DNA from: Ignavibacteriales bacterium
GTDB taxonomy: Bacteria > Bacteroidota > Ignavibacteria > Ignavibacteriales > Melioribacteraceae
Assembly: GCA_020635275.1 (NCBI GenBank)
Contig: JACKAA010000002.1
Span: forward strand, 434,001-498,000
Length of the DNA stretch: 64,000 nucleotides
Reading direction: 5' to 3'
Within the stretch, counting starts at the first letter, position 1, and each line of letters begins with the position of its first letter. Position numbers and translations under genes: made by a program. This document shows, piece by piece, positions 54,302 through 63,885 of the stretch. The notes under the pieces were generated by a model. That model ran no database searches and was not told the origin of the DNA. It saw only the letters and a list, made by a program, of their open reading frames with translations.

Positions 54302-55296
54302 AATCTGTAAAAAACAAATATTTATTCTTCATCACTAGAATTTGGAAAGATATATTCAATCCAACAATTTGGCCGCTTTCTAATGATCTTTGGAATCAAC
54401 AATTAGGTGAATATTATTTTGTGTTCACAGAAGATGCAATGGTGAATCAAAAGGGCGGACAAAAAAGTATTGTGTACGATGAAAATGGAATACCAATGAA
54501 TCCGACTTATATAGATGTTAAAGATAAAGATTTTGTTTATTACCCAATTACAATCGGTCAAGTTGGTTTAGCGGTTTTTCATACATATTTAAAAACAAAT
54601 TCAGATGAAGATAAAAAAAGGTTTCTAAAATTTCCCGAATGGTTCAAAGACAATGTAATTGTTGATGAAAAATTAGGTGCCTATTGGCTGACTGATGTAC
54701 CTCTTCCACAATATAAAAATTCCGGACCATGGCAATCAGCATTTGTTCAAAGCCGTGCTATATCAAATTTATTAAGAGGATATCAATTAACTGAAAAAAA
54801 AGAATATGCAGATTTAGCTGAAATGTCCCTTAAATCATTTACAATTCCGGTTAAAGAAGGAGGAGTAACTTCATTTACAAAATTTGGTCCATTTTACGAG
54901 GAATATACTTCTTCAATTCCCACCTGTGTATTAAATGGAATGATATTTTCAATATGCGGAATTACAGATTTTGTAAGAGTGTTTCCGGAAAATAAATTAG
55001 CAAAAAAATTATATGATGACGGAATACAAACGCTAAAAAACAGCATTATGGAATTTGATTTGGGTTATTGGTCAAAATATAATTTAATAAAAGCTGACTG
55101 GTACCCTAAAAATGATCCTTCAACTATTACATATCAGCATCTTCATGTTACACAATTAAACATGCTATATAATTTAACACATGAAAATATATTTAAAGAG
55201 TATGCAGATAAATTCGAAAAACAAATTAAGTTAACAAATATAGCACGAATGTATTTTTCCAAATATAGAGCTTTGAAAAAATTAGGCAGATTATAA
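54298..55296 (+). CDS. D-glucuronyl C5-epimerase-like protein
   Basis: A 332-residue protein without signal peptide. It matches the C-terminal catalytic domain of heparosan-glucuronyl C5-epimerase (PF06662): GPWQSAFVQSRAISNLLRGY at about 144-163, FYEEYTSSIPTCVLNGMI near 200 and YQHLHVTQLNMLYNLT near 280. The Tyr-Glu-Glu-Tyr and Val-Leu-Asn-Gly blocks are those of the animal enzymes. Such enzymes turn D-glucuronate into L-iduronate in a polymer. With no signal peptide, this one may act on lipid-linked or cytoplasmic intermediates. A second such domain is at 56104-58080. It overlaps the genes on both sides by 4 bases and 1 base. Confidence 0.82.
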   Translation: MKSVKNKYLFFITRIWKDIFNPTIWPLSNDLWNQQLGEYYFVFTEDAMVNQKGGQKSIVYDENGIPMNPTYIDVKDKDFVYYPITIGQVGLAVFHTYLKTNSDEDKKRFLKFPEWFKDNVIVDEKLGAYWLTDVPLPQYKNSGPWQSAFVQSRAISNLLRGYQLTEKKEYADLAEMSLKSFTIPVKEGGVTSFTKFGPFYEEYTSSIPTCVLNGMIFSICGITDFVRVFPENKLAKKLYDDGIQTLKNSIMEFDLGYWSKYNLIKADWYPKNDPSTITYQHLHVTQLNMLYNLTHENIFKEYADKFEKQIKLTNIARMYFSKYRALKKLGRL

Positions 55297-56102
55297 TGGC
55301 AGAATCCAAGTTTAGAGTTTGGCTTGCTCAACAACCGGCTACTAAGTTATTTATAAAAGCATTTATTGATTTAGCACAATTAGAATTTTTTCAATTTAAA
55401 AATTCAGTTTCAGGTTTTTATGAAACAATTAAATGCCACCTTGATAGAGCAATAAAAAATAATAAAAATGTAGAGTGTAATTTTTGCGGTTGGGAAGGGA
55501 ATATATTTTATCCGCATGTTACTACTTCCGGAGTTCGTGCTGATGAAAAATGTCCTATATGTCATTCAATTCCAAGATATAGATCCTTAATGAAATTTTT
55601 GAAAGAGAACTTTAATATTTTCAACGATAACTTGAAAATTTTAGAAGTTGGACCAAACAGATCTTTACAGGATATTTTAAGAAATAAATCCAACATTGAT
55701 TATATAAGTGTAGATTTGAAATCGCCCCAGGCAATGTTCCATATGGATGTTACAGACCTTAAATTTGAAAACGAAAAATTTGATTTACTATTCTGTGTTG
55801 GTGTTATGCAATATGTTGATAATGATAAAAAAGGTTTTGAAGAAATGTACAGAGTGCTAAAACCAAATGGAAATTTAATCTTTGCAAGCGGAGTAAATGA
55901 AAAATCAAATAAAACTGTTCGTTACCCTGAAAGAATTGCTGAACATAATTTTACGACAAGAGAATACGGTTGGGATGTAAAAGATTTAATTGAAGAAGTT
56001 GGTTTCCAAATAAAACTTTTTAATCCTTATAAAGATGCTGATGAAGTTGAAAGAAAAAAATTTGGTTTAGGAGAACATACTATCTTTCTTCTAACAAAAT
56101 AA
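55296..56102 (+). CDS. SAM-dependent methyltransferase with N-terminal zinc-ribbon-like Cys motif
   Basis: A 268-residue protein. Residues 67-91 hold two Cys pairs, CNFCGWEG and CPICHS, of a zinc-ribbon type. The methyltransferase fold follows, with ILEVGPNRS (motif I) near 112, the acidic motif ISVDLKS, DLLFCVGVMQYV near 165 and MYRVLKPNGNLIFASGV. This is the type 11/25 class I layout seen in surface-glycan clusters. Start TAATG is shared with the epimerase stop, so translation is coupled. The next gene starts 1 base after the stop. Methylation of a sugar is likely but unproven. Confidence 0.82.
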   Translation: MAESKFRVWLAQQPATKLFIKAFIDLAQLEFFQFKNSVSGFYETIKCHLDRAIKNNKNVECNFCGWEGNIFYPHVTTSGVRADEKCPICHSIPRYRSLMKFLKENFNIFNDNLKILEVGPNRSLQDILRNKSNIDYISVDLKSPQAMFHMDVTDLKFENEKFDLLFCVGVMQYVDNDKKGFEEMYRVLKPNGNLIFASGVNEKSNKTVRYPERIAEHNFTTREYGWDVKDLIEEVGFQIKLFNPYKDADEVERKKFGLGEHTIFLLTK

Positions 56103-56103
56103 T

Positions 56104-58080
56104 ATGAAAAAAATTCTTCTTACAATAGATACCGAATTCATTATTTCAAAAGATGAAATTCTTGGAATTAATGGGAAAAACGGAATTGACGATATTCTTA
56201 TAATTCTGAATGAATTTGATATAAAAGCTACTTTCTTTATTGATTATTACGAAATCAATAAATGGGGTGAATCTATTTTTGAAGAAATTAGCAATAAAAT
56301 AAAATCTTTTGGTCATCAAATTGAACTCCATCTTCATCCTAATTTATTTGGTGATAAACCACAATATATTTGGCAATATTCTAAATCTGAACAAGAAATT
56401 TTATTAGATGAATCAATAAATTTTTTTAAGAAAATAAATTCAACTACTCCAAAATATTTTAGAGCCGGCGGCTATAGTGCTGATGATGTTACTTTAGAAA
56501 TATTAAAAAAAAAGAATTTTATTGGGGATCTTTCCTTTCAGCACAAACAGAAGCGATGTAAAATAAGTAAGGAGAAATTTAATAAAATAAATCAGGTTCA
56601 ATTTATTAACGATTTATTAGAAATTCCTACCACTGTTTATAAATATAACTTTCCTAAAATCAGATATAATTCAATCAATCTTGAATGGTGTTCTTTATCA
56701 GAATTAAAAAATGTTTCTAAACAAATAAAGAACTCCGAGTTAGATTATTTTGTGTTGATGATGCACAGCTTTTCATTTTTGAAAAGATGGGATAGAAAAA
56801 AACTTGCATTAAATAATTCGCAGAAACGGAAGTTTAGAAAATATTTAAAATATGTAATTAAATCCGGATTTGAATTTGTTACCGTTAACAAGTTTTATTC
56901 TGAAGTAAGAGAAAGTAAAATTAATGTTGAGCATGATTTTACACCTTATATTAAAAATCCACTGGTTTTACTGAGTGGTGCTTATTCAAAATTAAGACTA
57001 AAGTTTATAGTAAATAAAAAATTTAGAAGATTTTTTATTGGCACATTATTTTCGTTGCCAATTTTACTTTTAATATTTTACATTTTACTTTTCCCATTTT
57101 TTGAACCAAGTTATAGTGAAATTGATAATGTTAAAATTGATACCGAAACATGGAATGCTGATAATAATATTCACACAATTGAAAACAATTTTATTGATCT
57201 GAATAATTATAAAAAAAATGTAAAAAGTTATTTGGATTCGAAAGGTATTATTTATCGTAATAATTTTTCTGATACAAGAAAATATATTCTAAAACCTGGA
57301 ATTGATACGTTATATGTTGCAACTGATATGGCTGGACAATTAATTAAAGATTATACAAAATTTAAGTCTGAAAAAGATTCTTCATATTTAAATACAATTT
57401 ATAAATATAGCGATTGGTTAAAAACCAATGCCGAAATAAGAAATGATTTTGCGGTTTGGCCTTATCACTTTAAATTCACAAAATATGATATGGACTATGA
57501 TTGGTGCGGGTCTTGGGCTTTAGGTACAATTTTATCAAGCATTTCAAGACGAATTGAAATAAGCGGCGATTCAAGTTTTATAAATCTTGCGGAAAAAACC
57601 GTAAACACTTTTGAAACCAAAATTGAAGACGGCGGAATACTTTACGTAGATGAAGATAAAAATTTATGGTTTGAAGAATATCCGACAATTCCGCCAAATC
57701 ATGTATTAAACGGACATATAACTGGTCTATTTGGACTTTATGATTACTGGAGAATAACAGATAATAAAAAAGCAAAAATTTTATTTGATTTGGGAATTAA
57801 AACTGTTGTGGAAAATTTAGATAAATATGATTCCGGCTATTGGAGTTATTATGATCAGCAATATCCTTATGTGGCAGATTATTACTATCATAAAGGAGTT
57901 CATATTCCTCAGTTAAAAGTTTTATATCAAATTACCGGCAAAAAAATATTTAAAGAATATGTCGATAAATGGGAAAATTATTTATCGGAACCATATTTTA
58001 CAATCTTCAAATTAAAATTAATTGTTGATGGTTTACATAGACGATTTGTATATAAATCGTTTTTTACTTTGGGAAAATAA
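56104..58080 (+). CDS. Fusion of polysaccharide deacetylase-like and C5-epimerase-like domains
   Basis: A 658-residue two-domain membrane protein. Residues 1-290 are a NodB/polysaccharide deacetylase-like domain: ILLTIDTEFIIS with the Asp, ATFFIDYYEIN, IELHLHPNLFGD with the His-x-His metal site and FRAGGYSADDVTLEIL. A transmembrane helix lies at about 313-337 after the basic stretch KKFRRFF, favouring the C-terminal part outside. The remainder is a glucuronyl C5-epimerase-like domain (DYDWCGSWALGTIL, WFEEYPTIPPNHVLNGHITG, HKGVHIPQLKVLYQI). Deacetylation and C5-epimerization are the two steps that heparin-type maturation combines. Whether the substrate is uronic-acid based is inference. It starts 1 base after the methyltransferase gene. 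Confidence 0.8.
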   Translation: MKKILLTIDTEFIISKDEILGINGKNGIDDILIILNEFDIKATFFIDYYEINKWGESIFEEISNKIKSFGHQIELHLHPNLFGDKPQYIWQYSKSEQEILLDESINFFKKINSTTPKYFRAGGYSADDVTLEILKKKNFIGDLSFQHKQKRCKISKEKFNKINQVQFINDLLEIPTTVYKYNFPKIRYNSINLEWCSLSELKNVSKQIKNSELDYFVLMMHSFSFLKRWDRKKLALNNSQKRKFRKYLKYVIKSGFEFVTVNKFYSEVRESKINVEHDFTPYIKNPLVLLSGAYSKLRLKFIVNKKFRRFFIGTLFSLPILLLIFYILLFPFFEPSYSEIDNVKIDTETWNADNNIHTIENNFIDLNNYKKNVKSYLDSKGIIYRNNFSDTRKYILKPGIDTLYVATDMAGQLIKDYTKFKSEKDSSYLNTIYKYSDWLKTNAEIRNDFAVWPYHFKFTKYDMDYDWCGSWALGTILSSISRRIEISGDSSFINLAEKTVNTFETKIEDGGILYVDEDKNLWFEEYPTIPPNHVLNGHITGLFGLYDYWRITDNKKAKILFDLGIKTVVENLDKYDSGYWSYYDQQYPYVADYYYHKGVHIPQLKVLYQITGKKIFKEYVDKWENYLSEPYFTIFKLKLIVDGLHRRFVYKSFFTLGK

Positions 58081-58154
58081 TTTGGAAAACATCATTACTT
58101 TTCATATTTACATTTATTCTTTAGGTTAAATTTTTACAATACATTTAATTCATT

Positions 58155-59225
58155 ATGACATTATTAATTTTATATGGAACAGTTTCAATTTTCTTTTCAT
58201 TTCTATGCTCAATTTTAGAAGCTGTTCTTTTAAGCATTACGCCTACTTTCATAAATATAAAAAAGAATGAAGGCAAAACTTATGCTGTAACTTTAGAAAA
58301 ACTCAAACAGGATATTGATAAACCACTTATTGCAATTTTAACAATAAATACAATTGCACACACTGTTGGAGCAATACTGGTTGGGGTGCAATCAGAAAAA
58401 GCTTTTGGAACCGGAAATAATTTAGTTGGAATTGTTTCAGCTATTATGACATTGTTAATATTGGTGGTTTCCGAGATAATTCCCAAAACCATAGGGGCTA
58501 CATATTGGAAACAACTTGCCAACTTTAGTGCAAAAGTTTTAACAATTTTGATTTTTCCGTTAAAGTGGACTGGTATATTGTGGCTGCTTCAAATGACAAC
58601 CAGACTAATTGGAAAAAATAGTCATATAAGTGTTTTAAGTAGAGATGATTTTAGTGCAATGGCAGATATAGCTACTGAGAAAGGTGTATTTGCAAAATCA
58701 GAATCAAAAGTAATAAAAAACTTGTTACGCTTTAATACAATTTTGGCTAAAGATATTATGACACCCAGAACTGTTATGGTTACTGCTAATGAAGATCAAA
58801 CAGTTTATGAGTTCTTTGAAAAGAATAGAAAAAATACTTTTTCAAGAATTCCGGTATATAAGAACTCATCTGATAATTTGACGGGATTTATTTTATATGA
58901 CGATGTATTAAAAAGTGTCGCAGAAGACAAACATTCCAAACTTATTTCCGAGTTATCTAGAAAGATAATTATTGTTGCTAACAACATAACTGTACCAAAG
59001 CTATTTGAAACTTTTTTAAACAAGAGAGAACATATAGCTTTACTTGTAGATGAATATGGAATTACAACTGGATTAGTTACGATGGAAGATGTTATTGAAA
59101 CTTTACTTGGTCTTGAAATTTTAGATGAACAAGATAAAGTTGCGGATTTACAAGAAGTAGCACGAAAAAAATGGGAGGAAAGAGCAAAAAAATACGGACT
59201 CTTTTTTCCAAAAGATAAATCTTAA
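58155..59225 (+). CDS. CNNM/DUF21-type membrane protein with CBS domains
   Basis: A 356-residue protein. The first 150 residues form the DUF21 (CNNM) transmembrane domain, with about four helices (FFSFLCSILEAVLLSITPTFI, LIAILTINTIAHTVGAILVG, IVSAIMTLLILVVSEIIPKTIGATYW quoted as parts). The SEIIPKT motif is diagnostic. Two CBS domains follow (about 195-315: AKDIMTPRTVMVTANED, VLLVDEYGITTGLVTMEDVIETLLG). The C-terminal CorC_HlyC domain of many relatives is missing, so this is the short form. Such proteins are linked to Mg2+ or other divalent ion efflux. It interrupts the polysaccharide cluster and has no clear link to it. It is 74 bases after the deacetylase-epimerase gene. Confidence 0.88.
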   Translation: MTLLILYGTVSIFFSFLCSILEAVLLSITPTFINIKKNEGKTYAVTLEKLKQDIDKPLIAILTINTIAHTVGAILVGVQSEKAFGTGNNLVGIVSAIMTLLILVVSEIIPKTIGATYWKQLANFSAKVLTILIFPLKWTGILWLLQMTTRLIGKNSHISVLSRDDFSAMADIATEKGVFAKSESKVIKNLLRFNTILAKDIMTPRTVMVTANEDQTVYEFFEKNRKNTFSRIPVYKNSSDNLTGFILYDDVLKSVAEDKHSKLISELSRKIIIVANNITVPKLFETFLNKREHIALLVDEYGITTGLVTMEDVIETLLGLEILDEQDKVADLQEVARKKWEERAKKYGLFFPKDKS

Positions 59226-59259
59226 TTACACTTAAGTTGTTTTTTTCCAAGGAAACAGA

Positions 59260-60453
59260 ATGAACATTGGGATGATTTTAGATAATGAATTTACGGGAGA
59301 TAATCGTGTAGAAAATGAAGTTGTTTTGTTGCAGAACGCCGGATATAAAGTATTTGTTCTTTGCTTAAATTATGGGAAAAAAGATAATCTTGAAGATTTT
59401 AATGGTGCCAAAATTATAAGATTCGGATTACAAAAAAAAATTAAAGATAAATTAAGATTTCTTAACAATACAGTTTTTGATGTTTATTCAATTTACTGGA
59501 GTTTTAAAATTGAATCATTTGTAAAAAAATATTCAATCGATGTTTTGCATGCCCATGATTTATACATGGCCAAATCTGTAATAATCGCTAATAAAAAATT
59601 AAATTTACCTACTGTTCTTGATCTACACGAAAACTATCCCGCAACATTGAATTCTTACTCATGGTCAAAAACTTTATTAGGTAAAATTTTTGTCAGTCCA
59701 AAAAGATGGATACAAAAAGAAAAAGAATTTCTTCCAAAATTTTCAAAAATAATTTTATTAAGTGAAACATTTAAAGACGTTCTATCTCAAAAATATCCAA
59801 GGCTAAAATCTAATTTTTATGTATATCAAAATTACCCTAATGTTGAAAAACTTTTAAATTTTGAAATTGACAAAAACATTATAAATAAAAAAAATAGTTT
59901 CGTTATTTTCTACTTTGGTGCAATTGCCAAAAGACGTGGAATTTTCACAATGTTTGAAGCATTAAAAATTTTATTAAAGAATTCTGATCAGTTTAAAATG
60001 CTAATTATTGGTCCGGTAGATAACGCCGACAAAATTAAATTGGATCAATATTTAACCGATCCGAAATTAAAAGAAAATATAATTCAATATGATTGGAGAG
60101 ATATTAATTTTTTACCATCTTACATAAGCGTAAGCGATGTTTGTGTTTCACCTTTAATAAAAAATGACCAGCATGAATCCGGAATTGCAAATAAAGTTTT
60201 TCAATATATGCTTTTCAAAAAACCACTACTAGTAAGTAATTGTAAACCTCAACAAAAAGTAGTTGAAGAAGAAAATTGCGGACTTGTTTTTGAGTCAGAA
60301 AATGCAAATGATTTTGCTGATAAAATTTTGATGTTAAAAAATAATCCTGACCTCTGTATTCAAATGGGTGAGAACGGAAATAAAGCAGTTTTAGAAAAGT
60401 TTAACACAGAAGTTGCAAAGAAGCAACTAGTAAAATTGTATGAAAATTTATAG
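59260..60453 (+). CDS. Family 4 glycosyltransferase
   Basis: A 397-residue GT-B enzyme. N-terminal part: IGMILDNEFTGDNRVENEVV, VLHAHDLYMAKSVI and TVLDLHENYPATL, as in GT4 enzymes of capsule and O-antigen loci. C-terminal part: FVIFYFGAIAKRRGIFTMFEAL, VCVSPLIKNDQHESGIANKVFQYM (parts) with the E-x7-E-like HESGIANK region, and LLVSNCKPQQKVVEE. It lies 34 bases after the CNNM gene, with AAGGAAAC upstream. It opens the second half of the polysaccharide cluster. The sugar donor cannot be read. Confidence 0.87.
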   Translation: MNIGMILDNEFTGDNRVENEVVLLQNAGYKVFVLCLNYGKKDNLEDFNGAKIIRFGLQKKIKDKLRFLNNTVFDVYSIYWSFKIESFVKKYSIDVLHAHDLYMAKSVIIANKKLNLPTVLDLHENYPATLNSYSWSKTLLGKIFVSPKRWIQKEKEFLPKFSKIILLSETFKDVLSQKYPRLKSNFYVYQNYPNVEKLLNFEIDKNIINKKNSFVIFYFGAIAKRRGIFTMFEALKILLKNSDQFKMLIIGPVDNADKIKLDQYLTDPKLKENIIQYDWRDINFLPSYISVSDVCVSPLIKNDQHESGIANKVFQYMLFKKPLLVSNCKPQQKVVEEENCGLVFESENANDFADKILMLKNNPDLCIQMGENGNKAVLEKFNTEVAKKQLVKLYENL

Positions 60454-60482
60454 TTTATAAAATTTAAAGAAAATTAATCGCA

Positions 60483-61523
60483 ATGATAATTCATTTTATT
60501 GGTAAAATACTCAGGGAAAAGTTCCCACAATTATACAAAACATTACTCCGCATAAAATTCGAGATTAAAAAGAACAATTATATTTACATTTCAGATAATT
60601 TAGGTTCTAGTTTTAAGGATTATATTTCAGAAAATAATATGAATATTATACTTAATAAATTAAAAGAAAATCTGGATGACGATTCAATTAAAACTATTGA
60701 TGTTATTTATAAGCGAATTCTTAATTATCCTGAATTTAGTTATAAACAGATATTAATCCCGAATAACGAAAATATTATTGGTGGATTACTTAAGGAAGAA
60801 AAAGTGATTTTTAAGCCAAAAAAAATTAAAAAGTTATATGGAATTACTCTAAGAACAAATCTAATTAGTACTTCGGTGTTTAATTTTTTTCACGGGCTTA
60901 CATATCTACCTCAAAAAGTTCAAGAATATATAGAGAATAAAGACTTCATTGATATAGGTGCTTATATTGGAGATTCGGCAATTGCTTTAAAAAGATACAA
61001 TTATAAAAAAATATATTCTATTGAAATATCAAGAGCATCGATTAAAGAATACAAAAGAAACATGAAGTTAAACTCTATTAGTGAGAATAGATATAAAATA
61101 ATTAATTGTGCTATTTCTCAAAAAGATGGATTACCACCTATTAAAATTATTGATAGTGGTTCAGCAGGTTTATCTCTGAAGAGAACAATTACATCAAGAG
61201 CTGATGAGATTCTAGTAGAACAAAAAACACTATCAAAAATTATAACTGAAAACAACATTTCGCCTTGTTTTATTAAAATGGATATTGAAGGTTTTGCTAT
61301 GGAATGTTTGCAAGGTGGAATTGATTCAATTATAAAATATAGGCCTGTTCTATCAATAGCAATTTATCATAATCCAATAGAATTTTTCGAAATTAAACCT
61401 TATTTACAATCAAAACTTACTAATTATACTTTTCTTATTCGTAAATTGAGTAATAAAATAATCAATAATCACTGTCATTCTGAAATAATAATTATTGCAT
61501 ATCCAAATGAGAGAGAAAAGTAA
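60483..61523 (+). CDS. FkbM family methyltransferase
   Basis: A 346-residue enzyme. The FkbM domain (about 155-340) has DFIDIGAYIGDSAIAL (SAM motif I), IYSIEISRASIKEYKRN, a CAISQKDGLP strand, and the diagnostic FIKMDIEGFAMECLQGG. FkbM-type enzymes methylate hydroxyl groups of sugars or polyketides. The first 150 residues are an extra helical segment (LREKFPQLYKTLLRIK) of unknown role. The gene ends inside the next one (29-base overlap), so it is coupled to the rhamnosyltransferase-like gene. The substrate is probably a glycan residue. Confidence 0.87.
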   Translation: MIIHFIGKILREKFPQLYKTLLRIKFEIKKNNYIYISDNLGSSFKDYISENNMNIILNKLKENLDDDSIKTIDVIYKRILNYPEFSYKQILIPNNENIIGGLLKEEKVIFKPKKIKKLYGITLRTNLISTSVFNFFHGLTYLPQKVQEYIENKDFIDIGAYIGDSAIALKRYNYKKIYSIEISRASIKEYKRNMKLNSISENRYKIINCAISQKDGLPPIKIIDSGSAGLSLKRTITSRADEILVEQKTLSKIITENNISPCFIKMDIEGFAMECLQGGIDSIIKYRPVLSIAIYHNPIEFFEIKPYLQSKLTNYTFLIRKLSNKIINNHCHSEIIIIAYPNEREK

Positions 61524-62358
61524 TTTTCAACACTTTGTAATTACAAGATTTAATCTCAAAAAGTTTGAGTTTGGAATCGATAATACAAAAGATTGGATCA
61601 GTTGGACAAAAAAAAGGATAATTTTATTTAAAGAGTATTGCCTTCCTTCCTTTATAAATCAAACTAATAAAAATTTCATTTGGCTAATTTATTTTGATTC
61701 ACAAACGCCAATTGAATTTAATGATTTATTTACTGAATTAGATAAAGTTAATTTTATAAAATACTTTTTTGTTGATGGAGAAAAGGATTTTTTAAGTAAA
61801 TATTTAATTGATATTAAGAGTTTTTGTTTTGATAAAAAGTGGATTATTACAACGCGTTGTGATAATGATGATTGTTTAGATAAGGATGCAATTAATACAA
61901 TTCAAAAATATTTTCAGCCTAAAAATGAATTTTTAATTTCCTTGGCATCTGGATATACATTGAATATTAATGATTTTACATTATCAAAATATTATTACCC
62001 AAAATCCCCTTTTTTGAGCCTTGTTGAATCAAATTCAGATCAAAAATTAAAAGGAATTTTTTATAAAAGACATACAGAATGGAAGAATCTAAACTTTAAA
62101 ATATCAACAGAAGTTTTAAAGAGAAATGTATTTTCGAGCTTTGTTTTTGAAAAACCGTTGTGGTTACAAATAATTCACGGCAATAATATTGCTAATGGAC
62201 ATAGAAGGGGTGTGCCGGTTTTAAATTCTATATCTCTTAAAGATTTTGGCCTACAGATAAAAACAAATAAGCAATCAATATTTAAAATCTTTGAATATCG
62301 AGAATATTATTTTTGGAAAAGATATATTAAATCATTAATTGTAAGAAAAATCACTTAG
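61495..62358 (+). CDS. Putative rhamnosyltransferase-like glycosyltransferase
   Basis: A 287-residue enzyme of the type annotated as putative rhamnosyl transferase (PF11316): FVITRFNLKKFEFGIDN, TKKRIILFKEYCLPSFINQT (parts), FIWLIYFDSQTP and WIITTRCDNDDCLDKDAI. The D-N-D-D pattern is a GT-A-like metal motif. The start overlaps the FkbM gene by 29 bases. An alternative Met at 61507 would shorten the overlap to 17 bases, and neither has a clear ribosome site. It is followed 4 bases later by the flippase gene. Rhamnose specificity is only a family label. Confidence 0.78.
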   Translation: MHIQMREKSNFQHFVITRFNLKKFEFGIDNTKDWISWTKKRIILFKEYCLPSFINQTNKNFIWLIYFDSQTPIEFNDLFTELDKVNFIKYFFVDGEKDFLSKYLIDIKSFCFDKKWIITTRCDNDDCLDKDAINTIQKYFQPKNEFLISLASGYTLNINDFTLSKYYYPKSPFLSLVESNSDQKLKGIFYKRHTEWKNLNFKISTEVLKRNVFSSFVFEKPLWLQIIHGNNIANGHRRGVPVLNSISLKDFGLQIKTNKQSIFKIFEYREYYFWKRYIKSLIVRKIT

Positions 62359-62362
62359 ATCA

Positions 62363-63862
62363 ATGTTTAATACTTTTAGAAAAGTTGCCAAAAATTCAAT
62401 TATTTATGGATTAGGAAATTTGTCCACAAAATTGGTTGGGTTTATATTATTACCTCTTTATACTGGTTATATAACTGTAAGTGATTACGGCATTCTAGCA
62501 ATTACTGAAATCTCTTCAACTATTATTATTGCGGTTATAAGTCTTAGAATTGAAGCAGCTCTTTTCAGATGGTATTGGGATAAAGATTTTATATCAAAAC
62601 AAAAGTCGATTTTTTTTTCAAGTCTGCTGATGATGATTTTGTTAGGTATCCTCTTTCTAATTCCTCTAATTATTTTTTCAAACAGTATTTCAATTTTATT
62701 GTTTTCTTCTGAAAAATATGTCTACCTTTTACAACTTATGGCAATCTCTTCTGTTCTACAAATAATTATAGAACTAATTAATTACCTCATGAGAATTCAA
62801 GAAATCTCCATATTTTATACAAAAAATTCACTTCTAAAATTATTTATCTCATTAATTTTAACAATTTTATTTATTGTCAAATTTGAAAGGGGTATTAACG
62901 GCATTTTTGAAGCTCAAATAATAAGTCAAATAATATTTTTTATATTTACCTCTAAGTATGTTAAGCAAAATATTACGCTTAAATTCGAAGGGAATATTAT
63001 TATTGAAATGCTAAAATTTAGCAGCCCATTAATTTTAGCAGGCTTATCAGGTATTATTTTTACAGCTTCGGATCGTATTTGTTTAAATTTTATGGATAGT
63101 TTGAGCCAAGTTGGAATTTATTCAATTGGTTTTAAAGTCTCCAATACAATAAAAATCTTTTTATATAATTCTGCAATGATGGCGGTATCACCAGTAATTT
63201 ATCAGTTTATTGATAAGCCAGGAAACAAAAGATTTTACTCAAAATTATTAACTTACTTTACTTTTTTTATTATGGTTTTTGTAATTTTCTTTTCACTTTT
63301 TGCAAAGGACATCATTTATTTGTTTGCGCAGAATGAAAGTTACTACGACGCATGGAAAGTAATTCCCTTCCTAACTTTTGCAATTTTATTCGGAGTAATG
63401 AAAGATGTTTCGATAACAGGTTTGAATATAACAAAAAAGACTGGGTTGATTGCTATAGTTATTTTTATTATGTCTCTATTAAATATTGGGTTAAATATTT
63501 ATTTTATACCTATTTATAGTTCACAAGGGGCGTCATTAGCAACTTTAATAACTAGCATTATTTCATTTGCAATTTTTTACAATATCTCTCAAAAATATTA
63601 TTGGATTCCTTATGAATTAAAAAAAGTTTTTCTTGTTCTTATTATTGGCTTTGCAATAATTATGATTTCTTTATTTTTAATTAATATTAATACTTATATA
63701 GCTATTTTATTAAAAATTTTATTGTTGTTATTATTTCCTCTCATTTTATATTTTCTTAATTTTTTTGAACAAGTTGAATTAGATAGAGTAAATGGCTTTT
63801 TGAAAAAGTGGAAAAATCCAAAACAATGGAGAAAAAATATTAAAGAAATTAGATTAAAATGA
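62363..63862 (+). CDS. Wzx-like lipopolysaccharide/polysaccharide flippase
   Basis: A 499-residue membrane protein with about fourteen transmembrane helices, of the MOP/PST (Wzx-like) type. The N-terminus KVAKNSIIYGLGNLSTKLVGF and LLPLYTGYITVSDYGILAI (a YLTP..YG-type motif) is diagnostic, as is FTASDRICLNFMDSLSQVGIYS (parts). It is predicted to flip undecaprenyl-linked repeat units to the periplasm. No Wzy polymerase or Wzz is visible in the window. The gene follows the rhamnosyltransferase-like gene by 4 bases. It closes the cluster on this strand, and the next gene is convergent. Confidence 0.88.
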   Translation: MFNTFRKVAKNSIIYGLGNLSTKLVGFILLPLYTGYITVSDYGILAITEISSTIIIAVISLRIEAALFRWYWDKDFISKQKSIFFSSLLMMILLGILFLIPLIIFSNSISILLFSSEKYVYLLQLMAISSVLQIIIELINYLMRIQEISIFYTKNSLLKLFISLILTILFIVKFERGINGIFEAQIISQIIFFIFTSKYVKQNITLKFEGNIIIEMLKFSSPLILAGLSGIIFTASDRICLNFMDSLSQVGIYSIGFKVSNTIKIFLYNSAMMAVSPVIYQFIDKPGNKRFYSKLLTYFTFFIMVFVIFFSLFAKDIIYLFAQNESYYDAWKVIPFLTFAILFGVMKDVSITGLNITKKTGLIAIVIFIMSLLNIGLNIYFIPIYSSQGASLATLITSIISFAIFYNISQKYYWIPYELKKVFLVLIIGFAIIMISLFLININTYIAILLKILLLLLFPLILYFLNFFEQVELDRVNGFLKKWKNPKQWRKNIKEIRLK

Positions 63863-63885
63863 TCTTTATCTGAAAAATAATTACT

